A stretch of 64,000 bases of DNA, from assembly GCA_029207755.1 (NCBI GenBank), contig JARCOQ010000008.1, forward strand, positions 26,525,021-26,589,020, in the 5' to 3' direction. The position numbers were made by a program, and so were the translations under genes. Positions 40,001-49,968 of this stretch are shown piece after piece (position 1 is the stretch's first letter; every line of letters begins with the position of its first letter). This stretch comes from Chamaea fasciata (taxonomy: Eukaryota; Chordata; Aves; Passeriformes; Sylviidae). Below the pieces are notes generated by a model that saw only the letters and a program-made list of their open reading frames with translations, had not been told where the DNA came from and did no database searches.

Positions 40001-41275
40001 ATAGGTTAGTTTTGCAAAACCATTTTTAATAGAATGTTCAGTAAAATGAAAATATTTTTAATTTATGATTTACACTGGAACAAAAATAAAGATTAAAATG
40101 ACCTTTCTGTTTTTCAGTGAAAAAACAGGTGATCTGGCCTGCAAAGTTCAAATTGGAAGGTTACATATGATGAGTCTTATGATAGCAACCTTAACATGGC
40201 AAAATCCTCCTTTCCTGTAAAAAGTTCAGTAGTGGCTGATTATGATTTTTCTGCTGACTAATATATAGGAACCTAGGAATCTGTGCAAGATTTGGTAGTA
40301 TTTTATTTTCATGAAAGAAAAATGTCTATGATCATGTGCTTTATTGTTAAGCATTTTCTCTCAAGGGCCAAAGCCAATTTTATGGTTCATCATTTTTTCC
40401 CCGCAATACCACCTGCACAAACTTGTTGGTCAGATTGTTTCCATTCCTTTCACCTCCTCAGAGGTTTGTATTTCTCCACACTGGTGGTATATGAACCTCC
40501 TATTTTCCACCTCCTGCAGCCCTGGTGCTCAGTATAGTTTATCCTGTTTACGATTGATTTCACAGTGATAAATCCCACACGACGCAGGGAGCTGCCAGGC
40601 GTGCTGCACTGTGGATGCCCAGTGAACCTCAGCTGCTCTGTCAGCCTCAAGAAGGCTGCAGACCAGGGAAGTCTTTTCCCAGACGAGTGAAAAAAGAACA
40701 ACAAAACCCAAACTTTCCCATTTCTCTTTTCTGAACTTGGCTAAAGTCTTTCAGCTCTTTTTATTTTGCTCTCCTATTCAAAAAAATCACTCAAGAAAAC
40801 CTTTCCAAGTGCAATTAATCCTGCTCACTTGGATTCAGAAGCTGACAAGACAAACACAGATTCAAACAGGCAGAGAAATTTAAGGTTATTATTGGAGGGT
40901 CTTACAACTTCCCTCGTGGAAAAAGAGGCTCAAAACTTAACTCAGTTTTTGGTCTTCCTGCTTTTTCTAGACAACCGGACCAGCTTATTTAATAATTTTA
41001 TCCCTCAGTTCTCACCTGTGTTAGAGGGACAGCTGTACCCTGTTTTGCCCACTGCAAATAAAATATATGTCTCCTAGACAAAATATATGATAAGAATTAC
41101 AAGGGTTGTAGTGTTGTAAAACATTAATTTATCTCTAGCCTTAAACAAGTTATAAGAAAATATCAATTTTTTTTTAATAAAGAAATTTTCTTATGACATT
41201 ACAGAAGGAAGGAATTTTCCAAAAGTATCTCAATTTCACACACAAAAAAAAACCAAGCTTTCAAAATTAAAATTT

Positions 41276-41305
41276 AAAATACTGTAAATTTTTATACAGT
41301 ATTTT
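41276..41305. repeat. perfect 11-bp hairpin with 8-base loop
   Basis: AAAATACTGTA at 41276-41286 and TACAGTATTTT at 41295-41305 are exact reverse complements around an AT loop. It is embedded in AT-rich sequence and could be the core of a small decayed inverted-repeat element, but no target-site duplication is evident. Confidence 0.7.
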
Positions 41306-42140
41306 TTTATTAAATAGTGGTTAAAAGCCTCTTTATCTTAAAAAATACTTTCATTTCAGAATTATGTTTTCAGAAGGACAGTACTACAGAGAAAAGTTCA
41401 GTCATCCCAAGAGAAATTATTAATGCTGTTAGAGAATTTGCTAATTAGTAAGTTACAGGAAGACTGAGAAGGGAGTTATTACTTAAATCTGAAAAATTAG
41501 TAGCAGAATAAACTCAGCCAATATTCAGTTGTTTAATATGGAATGAAATTATGAAGACGTAGAAAGTTAAGTACAAGCTTAACCGCTTTGCTAAACACTG
41601 ATTTGAGTCCAACATCAAAATGACAGCAAATATTATTCTTCATACTTTGTGCATAGGATGAGAGAAACCTGAAGGTATCTAGGAGGTAGATTAGTATTTG
41701 AAATAACAGTCTATTAAAATGGAAATTAAATAAATGCTACTGCCTGGAAAATAAATTAGTTTTTAGTGACTGTCATCAGACCTGGATTCCACCTTCAGCC
41801 TCTCGGAGCCCTTGTCAGCTGGATTCCAGCCCAGATGAAGTGGGCAGGAGAGCACAAGAACCTAATGAGAATAATTAGGAATTAGTTTAGCACACTCATA
41901 CAGCTGAATAATCCAAAGATCAGTCACTTGTTTGGAGCAGACGATGCAGGGATTTATTCAGCAGAGGAACATGTAGGCAGAATTCCAGAATTTTAACCAA
42001 ACAGGTATTTGCCATGGACTTAATAGAAAATAATTTGAATTGCATTAGGATTCTCCTCAGAAAGTCTTCAAAGTCCAGCTTCTTCCTTGGAAATCTCTCA
42101 GATCCTAACCTGTGTGAGAAAACAAGGGACCAGTCTTAGT

Positions 42141-42555
42141 GTGTGAATCACAGCCTCTCTGTCCCTTTCATCTTTGTACTTGAATATCCCCTGCTCTTGC
42201 TCAGCAAAGCTTTGAGTACAGCGCTGCAGAGACTGAAAAATGGCAATTTCTCAGTCCTGAATGTTCAAAGCAAGGTGGGAGGTGTGTGCTGGGCACTGGG
42301 CTCTGGGCAGGTTTGGGAGGGGGACCCTCCTGCAGCTGGGTCTGGGAAAAGGAAGGTGCAGACAGAGGGCTGATAAGGAGTAGTACATTGGTCACACTGG
42401 AATTTAGAGGGCTCAGACCCCACCATGCCAGCAGCACCAAGGAATCCCAGAAAGAATTGGCTCTCTGCTCTCTCCAGGAAGCTGCAGTGCTGTCTGGACA
42501 GGCACTAGACAAAGTGACCTCTTACCAAGGACTGCAGGATGAGGTTATAAGAAAA
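42141..42555. other. GC-richer stretch beside an LTR, unassigned
   Basis: Richer in G and C than its surroundings, including a G-quadruplex-type pattern at 42291-42317. It abuts the 5' (plus-strand) edge of the ERVL-type LTR, so on the element's strand it lies downstream of the LTR. I could not recognise retroviral or host coding sequence in it. Confidence 0.4.
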
Positions 42556-43035
42556 CACCCGAAAAGTTAAAAATCATGGTTTGAGATAAGAACAGTTCAA
42601 TAACAGAAATAAAATTAAATATAACAATAATAATAATAGTAGTAGTGAAATGCAGAGAAAGAGAGATAGGAATAAAACCCAGGAAAGACAAATGATGCAC
42701 AGAACAATCACTCACCTGTTGCTGACTGATACCCAGCTCAGCACTGAGCAGCAAATTCACCCCTGTTTTTCCACACAGCACGACATCCTAAGGCATGGAA
42801 TATTCCTTTTACCAGTTCAGGTCAGATGTCCTGGCAAAGCTCCCTCCCAGCTTCTTGTGCACCTGCTTACTTGCAGAGCCGGGGAAACTGAAAAGTCATG
42901 GACTTGGTGTAAACACTGCTGAGCAAGAAGTAAAGCATCAGTGAGTGTACTGACAATGTTATTCTCATGCAAAATCCAAAACACAGCACTGTTCCAGCTA
43001 CTAAGAAGAAAATTAACTGCATTAACATGCAGAAG
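42556..43035 (-). mobile_element. ERVL-type LTR, diverged, antisense
   Basis: The plus strand carries the reverse complement of a bird ERVL-type long terminal repeat. Landmarks in order: ATGGTTTGAGATAAGAACAG (U5/R side), an AATAAT/AGTAGT microsatellite, CACTCACCTGTTGCTGACTG then CCCAGCTCAGCACTGAGCAG, GGCATGGAATATTCC, CCTCCCAGCTTCTTGTGCAC, and CAGCTACTAAGAAGAAAATT (start of U3). The TATA-containing segment expected between the GAGCAG and GGAATATTCC landmarks is altered beyond recognition, so the promoter is probably dead. No matching second LTR or gag-pol remnant is seen next to it, so it is most likely a solo LTR. Family placement is from memory of avian LTR consensus sequences; limits are approximate. 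Confidence 0.75.
42626..42647. repeat. (AAT)n(AGT)n microsatellite inside the LTR
   Basis: Four AAT units followed by three AGT-type units. Similar simple repeats are typical at this place in this LTR group. Confidence 0.85.
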
Positions 43036-43199
43036 AAAGCATGCTGAAAACACAGGTCGCAGTCCTTGAAAACAGAGCACAGTGCATGGACCTGCTACTT
43101 CTTTATACAGATATTTTTGACTTGATGATTTATACATGCCCAAGATCTCATGCAATGAGCTCCTGTGTCTGATGAAAGAATGGTTGATTTAGCCCTTGG

Positions 43200-43232
43200 T
43201 TCAGGTGCAGTCCTCAATTCAGGTGCAGTCCT
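43200..43232. repeat. 15-bp tandem duplication, period 18
   Basis: TTCAGGTGCAGTCCT occurs twice with a 3-base spacer; a third, partial echo (ATCAGTCCTT) follows at about 43240. Confidence 0.85.
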
Positions 43233-45588
43233 TGCCTCAGATCAGTCCTTCACTGCCAAACAGGAGTGAGTATGAAGGGAACCATGGATTTCCAAAAGCC
43301 TTCAAGGGTATGTGTTTCCCTTAGACACACGTGTTTCTAATAACTGTAACCATTTTTGATAGCTAACATAAAGTGATTTTCTCTCGATAGTGTATCTTCC
43401 AGCACGATTAACATGTCCAAGCAGTTAAACAAAGGCTCTTCTAAGTTACTGAAATACAGCATAAGCACAGGAAAAACCTCTTTGTATTACAAAATTGCAG
43501 TTCTTGGTGCTCATTAGGGAAAATAGTCTCCTGTTTGCTTTGAGTTCACCTAATGCAGTGGGAAAGTGGATCAGAAAACAGGCCTCTGCCTGTGTTAACT
43601 GGTGAGCTTTACCTTCAACAGCATGGAAATGCCAGGAAGTTGAATAATTATGAATTTTTGAAGAGAAAAAGCACTGAGTGCAATACACTATTATTATTAC
43701 TCTTCCTGAAAAATATCACAGATGAATTGTCCAGATGGCAAAGTGCAATCATGGGACTTGGGAGACAGGCATTATTTTGCACAATACCACAAGTTTCTTG
43801 GGTGACCTTAGGAAAACCTTTCTATGAATAATGCTTTACGAATTATTTAAAAACTTGATAATTTCAACATTCTGCACTTCAGACAGCTAATTTCAGTATT
43901 CTAAAATTTCAGCACCAAAGGTACCTGCCTCACTCCACTGATTTATAACAAAATTCTGGCTTTCAGCTTTTGAATGGCAGCTGATGTGGATTGCTATAGT
44001 AACTGAAGATGCTGTAAAGATTCCCCTTAGGGGTAAAAATTAATAAGAGAACTTGGGCTGCTAGGTCATCTGTTTCTAAAACTAAGTAATCATAATATAC
44101 AGCCTACACAAAGGGGTAAAGATTCAGTAATGTAAGAAAATTATTTTGAAGATTTAATTTTAGCGAAACATAGGTAGAGGACATTACATTTGCCACTGGT
44201 GCACAATTACACAGCCAGGTCGTCCTCTACCCAAATTCTGACTAAGTGATGCCAGCATGTTCTTTTGAAGTCCTCTTCTGAAAGTGAAATATTAAAATAA
44301 TTAAAAAGTACTACCAAGGATCAACACATGGTTAATATTATTAAAATCAGACTGGCATTAGTGAACTTTATCCAAAGCAGATCTAATCTTTAAAAGGAAA
44401 TACAATTTTGGGTGGGTACCATGTAATAGAAATATATCCCTGGATACGAAGAAGAATGAGGATGAAGTCAAAAGAAAGGAATGAGCCATTCTTTCACCTT
44501 GTGTGTACAGGTGGGGTTAATTTCTTCATCTTTTTCAAATTTGTCACATTGCATACCATATAAATTGATCAGTTAGCATCATAGGGTCTCCCCTAAAAAG
44601 TCCTTCCTGAAATTTATCCTGTGGTTGGGATAAAGGAAATCTTGAGCTAATACTGATGGTTCTCCTGTCTTTGTCTCATATTTTCTGTGGGAAAAAAAAA
44701 AAAAATCTTCGATTCCAATATCTAATTATCTAATCACTGATAATCACTACCTTAACAGATATATTGCTGTAATCACAGCCAGAAAGCCAATGTTTCTCCT
44801 GAGGAGAATCATAGAAAATTGAAGAAAGCTTTGCTATTTCATAACTACTGCCAGTAGTCATCTAGTGAAAATAGTGGGTTTAAAGTGTCAGCTGTATTTT
44901 CTTTCACCTTGAATCCAATGAAAAGTTAAACCATTCTCTTTGGCACAGACTCCTCTTTGTTCTTTGCCTTTGGATACATTCACACAACAGAGCTATGAAC
45001 CATGACTCAGATTTCTAAGCACAATACACAAAGAGCTGTTATCTGATTAGAAAGTAAAGACTAAGCTCATGTCCTTAACATGAATCTGATTTTGTTCAGT
45101 TTTCACAATACATCCACAACCTAGAGGAAAGAGAAAAGCATACCTGGCAGAAAAGAGATGATGACCCCTTTACCTTGAAAATATAATTTGAATTCTAAAA
45201 GCACAAAAGAAGAGGAATTAGGCCTGGTTTTTATCTTTACCTGAGCTTGATTAGGTCATAGAAAGTTCAGGTAATACTTATGCCTCACAGCTACAATCAT
45301 CACAGCAGTAGAGGAGCTGACAGAACAGAAAGAAATGAATAGAAATTAAAACTTTTTAACCAATATTCCAGCTGCCTGATTGCAAAGAAAAGGTTCAAAA
45401 TAAAAACTCTGTAAAAGTAAATTGACGCATTCTGTTCTGATTAGCATCCAAATTAGTAAATCAGCAGCACAGACAGTGAAAACTTTACCTGAGATCACTC
45501 CCCTGACTGAGATGTTTTGAGAAGAAAGCTTTAATTTAAAAACTATGATGACCATGAATTTAAGTATTTTAATTTATTATTAAATTAA

Positions 45589-45608
45589 AAGTTTCATGCA
45601 TGAAACTT
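45589..45608. repeat. 20-bp perfect palindrome
   Basis: AAGTTTCATG followed directly by its reverse complement CATGAAACTT, with no spacer. A palindrome of this length is expected by chance well under once in a window this size. Confidence 0.9.
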
Positions 45609-46053
45609 CATAAACAGGTCCAAAATTAAGCAGCACAAAACTTTAGTCCATTTTTAGTATTTCCCTTATATCTTCAAGTCTGAACTCAGGTGTTCCAGAT
45701 TTCCCAGTCGCCTGTTGAGCAGAAGGGCATAACATTAGAGCATTTCATGCCCTGCGCAGAAACTGTTAATCTACACTAGCCACCTGGACTATTACATTTT
45801 TGGGGAGGCCACAATTGCCCATTGCTTATCTTAGATCAACCAGTTGAAAATTCAGCATAAACAAAGCACAAAGGAGTGGCAGCTCTAGTAAGCTGTTAGC
45901 TGCAGGAAAGAGGCAATGTACTCTTGCCTTAGAAAATCACAGAAAGAGGGACATCACTGGTTTAGATAGCAAGACAAGTTTTCCCAATAGTCCTCTAAAA
46001 AGGCTTTACATTTACATCTGGTTTTGATGTCTCTGAATCTGATGTCTTTCCTG

Positions 46054-46083
46054 ACTATAAATACACTTGCACTATAAATACAC
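46054..46083. repeat. 13-bp direct repeat containing TATA-like motifs
   Basis: ACTATAAATACAC occurs twice, separated by TTGC. Each unit contains CTATAAATA, a good TATA-box match, but there is no recognised transcript start nearby. Confidence 0.8.
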
Positions 46084-49000
46084 ATCGTCTCTTGTAAAAT
46101 GTTTTGAAATCTTCTGATGAAAAGCACTAAATATGCAGCCTTCTATTTATGGAGAAGCTTAAGGTGAGATAATGTTCTCTGCACTGAGATTTCATGGTTC
46201 TGCAGAGAGGGTTGGTCTCCCATCAAAGAGCTATTTACACATTAGAAAAGATCTGTCAATCCCACCACTGCTGATCAAGGAAAACTAGTAAATGAGCTAG
46301 TAGCAGCCGCAGTTGGGGAAAGAAAATACAGCAACAAAACTGCAACAAAGCAATGACATTGATACCAAGCTGGAGCGTGAGTCCTTACCTCCTGAGAAAT
46401 TCAACATGCCGAATTGTCTTCACACTCTTCTTGATTTAGCTAACCCAAATGTAGACAGAAGTGACACCAGATGAGTCAGGCACACCGTCTGGACTCAAAC
46501 TCTGAATTTGGAAGTGACAAACTCACGAAAGTTTGCTTGGCTGTTTCATTTCAACAGTTTAAGCAAGAGCCAGATTTCCTTTTTAGCTTTTAGACAACTC
46601 GCAGTTGAACATATCCAAAGGTTAAAGGGTTTGCTGAAGAAGTGTGCTGCTGAGATTAAGTAAAAATTATCTAAGAACTCAAATTTTAACCCACATTAAG
46701 GCAGTGAAAAGGGTTGGCAGAGATATGTGGGAAGGTCTGTTGTAGAAATTGTGTGCAGTGGTTGCTTACTTCCATCCACTGAAATACATATGCTTAGGTT
46801 TGGCCAGCTACATTCATTGCTGGCCACTGAAATCTTGCAGAGCTGTTACTCCCAAATTATGATTGCTCAGAAGGTGTCAACAAACTGAACAAGACAGGCC
46901 TCATTTGTTGCAATTTTTTCACGCCATAAGTACCTCTCTCTGTGTTTATGAAAGGAAAGAATATCTACACAAATGTAAACTACAAATCCTCAGTTCCTTT
47001 AAGCATTGTACTCATGATGGCGTGCTAATTATTTATGAATAAATGGGTGCAGAAGAGGTATATCTAATTGGAATGTACCATTTTCAAAGGCTGTTACTAG
47101 AGTTCCACACTCCATTTAATATATTATTCCAATAATGTAATTTTTAGCATCAAATCTGAAAATTCCTATCCATGGAGTGGGTGGGTGGATGATAAATATG
47201 ATCATGGTCAAGGTAAAGTGAAGTGATTAATGATCTGAGACTTCAAAAAGGAAATTGTAGCCAAAAGTAATATGCTGTACCATACAATAAACAAAATATT
47301 ACAGTTTAAGTATCTGAATAATTAGTGTGCTTGGAGGAATGCACAATGTTTGATCATCCTTTCTGAATACTTGCAGGGTTTCTTCCAGAAGTTGTGCCTG
47401 GGAATTGACTAGTCTGAAGGTTGCTATGGAAAACACTCAGCTTACACAGCACATGGAGTACAGGGCAGATACTAACTAGAGTGGAGACTGGTGTTTGTAA
47501 AACATGGGGGTTTTTCATATATAATAATTGTTGAAGCTATTAAGGCAAGAAGAGAAAAAGAGACAACGTAACTAAGCCATATCTGCCTACTGATTTCAGA
47601 AGAACTGCAAAATCAGAATTTGATATGAGGACATTTACATGAGGTTTTAATAATGATTAAGTTAATAAATATGCTTTTCTCCCACTTTGATGTGCCTGCC
47701 CTTTCCTTGGGAAGCTGGTATTCTGTCAAGATTTTTTTTTTTACTGACAGAGAAGCAATCAGAGAGATGTCAAAAGAGTCCTTCTCTCATCTTTATTACT
47801 GTTTATTAGATATGACCGGTAGATCCTTAGACACAAGCTTTTCTGATGCTAGACATTATAGACAAATGCAACAAAAATCTTTAAGTTAGCAGAGGGATGG
47901 AGACAAAGTTCAAGGAAATGTTGGGGTACTCTCAGCTCAGTTGGGCACAATGATGAGCACGACACAGTTGTGTCTTTCACATGGGCTGCCTGTAAGAGCT
48001 TCAGATATCATTGGCAAAGACAACATTTACAGAGGATTTCAAAGAAAGTAATAATATTCTGCCCCTGACCTGGAGAGAGCTGTCCCTGACTGACACCACA
48101 GTGAGTAACAAACAAGCCTGCTACAATTCCTATAGACAAAGTCTCTTCACATAAACTGGCTTGGATTTATGAATAAAGTTTTTCCAGTTTTTGACTGGTC
48201 TTGTCAGGTAGTTTTTGACAACCTAGAAAGGAGTTGTGCATTTTCTGGACAAGCTCTTCTCTGTTATTTTTTAAGCTGCCATCATTGACTTTAATCATGT
48301 CTAGTGTGTGTTTAGTTCCCACTGCAGAATCTTATGAGAATATGATAGTTTCACTGACACTGTAGACAGAGCAGATCCACAAGAATACCCTCTACACTAA
48401 TTCTACTTGTCTAATCTACCTGATTTAAAGCATCTTAAAAATGCCTTTTGTAGGCCTCCTCATGGAAAGAACTATAGCTAAGGAAAGTGCCTAAAAATTA
48501 TTCAAGTTTCCTGCAATTACAGTAGTTATTTCCAGTGCCTTCTTGCTCAGACAAATGGATGCAATATCACATACCATAGGCGGACAAAAAATAAAAGATA
48601 TTAGAGATATCTTCTAAAAATGGCAGCAGAAGGTGATCTATAACACAACTTTTAATGAGATACTAGAAATGCAAGAAACAGCACTGTTTTAATGACATGT
48701 AAGTGCCCAAAGCAAGTCATAAAAACTGCAAAAGGAAAGGATCGCTCCATGATCAGCGGAACTGTTGGAGGGAGATTTCCCCTGTACTGATGTCCTGTGT
48801 CACTGACTACTCCAGCTACCTGCTCCTGTTGAATCCTCAGCACTTCCAAAGTCATCTCCTGAGACACCTCACAGAACTGTCTTCACAACTTCTCCTGAAC
48901 ACCTCTGTTTCTGTGCACACTCACGTATCCATTCAATAAGCCGTTTACATGGTGGCCGTATCTTTCTTTTGTGGGTGTGGAGCTCCACGTTAAGACTATT

Positions 49001-49363
49001 TCAGAGTTGTTTGGTGCATACAGGTGAGTTAACAGGCAGACATGGTTATGAACTTGTTCTGTGACCATTCCCTCAGTTGGAGCAAGGATGCAAGGCTCTC
49101 TCTGTCCACGATCAATTTTCACCAGTTGCACAATGTTCAACATCTGCATAAAAATACTATGATAACATGATGTAAGCCATTAGTATATGTGCCTAAAACA
49201 AATGCATCCATTCTTATGTTTTCACATCACCCTGTCTCCCACAAAAGGACAGAAGCTCAGAAAATTTAAATCCATACAGGGAACAAGAACCTCCTATTTT
49301 CAGAGGTGTCAGTAGGGTACATTGGAATTGAATCTCCACTGGCTTTCTACAGACTTGGGCAAA

Positions 49364-49968
49364 TGTCATGGTTTAACCAAGCCAGCAACACAGACCCAAA
49401 CAGCCTTCACTCGCTGTGTGTTCTACCCTTCTTGCATCCTACCCTGGGGGTAAAAATGTGAAAAAATGAGAAAATCCATGGGTTGAGATAAAGACAGCTT
49501 AATAGGTAAAGGACCAGACTCATGCACAAGTAAAGACAAACAAGGAATTCATTTGAAACTTCCCTTGGGTAGGCAGGGGTTCAGCCACTCCCAGGACAGC
49601 CAGGCTCCATCATGCCTGTGGTGACTTGGGAAAACAAATGCCATCACTCCCAATGTCCCAACCTTCCTTGTTCTTCCCCCAGCTCTATGCGCTGAGCGTG
49701 ATGTCATATGGGATGGAATATCCCTGTGGTCAGCTGGTATCAGCCATCCTGTCTGTGTCCCCTCCCAACATCTTGTGCACTCCCAGCCTCCCCGGTCATG
49801 GGGTGGGGTGAGGAGCAGAAAAGGCCTTGACTCTGTGCAAGTGCTGCTCAGCAATAAAGGAAATGTCCCTAAATCATCAACACTGCTTCGAAGACAAATC
49901 CAAAATGCAGTTCCATAGTAGCTACTATAAAGAAAATTAGCTCTGGCCCAATCAGAAACAGCACAACA
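49364..49968 (-). mobile_element. ERVL-type LTR, near full length, antisense
   Basis: An approximately 605-bp long terminal repeat lying on the minus strand. It is bounded by TGTCATGG at 49364 and GCACAACA at 49968, i.e. TG...CA ends. Landmarks on the plus strand, in order: GGTTTAACCAAGCCAGCAAC, CATGGGTTGAGATAAAGACA then GCTTAATAGGTAAA (the polyadenylation-signal region, ATTAAG on the element strand where an ATTAAA is usual), CAAGGAATTCATTTG, GTGATGTCATATGGGATGGA, CCCTCCCAACATCTTGTGCA, AAAAGGCCTTGACTCTGTGC and AGTAGCTACTATAAAGAAAA. On the element strand the TATA position reads CATAGAGC, so the core promoter is weakened. No internal retroviral region adjoins it, and I could not find a clear target-site duplication. 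Family assignment is from memory of passerine and other bird LTRs. Confidence 0.86.

Larger units (their letters stand above)
36451..42140. other. unassigned AT-rich DNA
   Basis: No recognisable gene. It contains the poly-A tract at 37021-37048 and the hairpin at 41276-41305. Open frames in it (for example 36511-36885 and 36821-37147) run through simple sequence or lack supporting signals. Confidence 0.4.
43036..49363. other. unassigned DNA between the two LTRs
   Basis: About 6.3 kb with no recognisable retroviral gene remnants and no host gene. It includes a 15-bp tandem duplication at 43200-43232, a 14-bp A run at 44692-44705, a 20-bp palindrome at 45589-45608 and a duplicated TATA-like motif at 46054-46083. 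Confidence 0.4.

Noticed and set aside
42143..42570. Several overlapping frames on both strands in the GC-richer patch
   Set aside because: GC-rich DNA lengthens chance frames; no family, no splice support.
43036..49363. Internal region of an ERVL provirus
   Set aside because: No retroviral protein similarity could be recognised in any frame, and the flanking LTRs are too different from each other to be an obvious pair.
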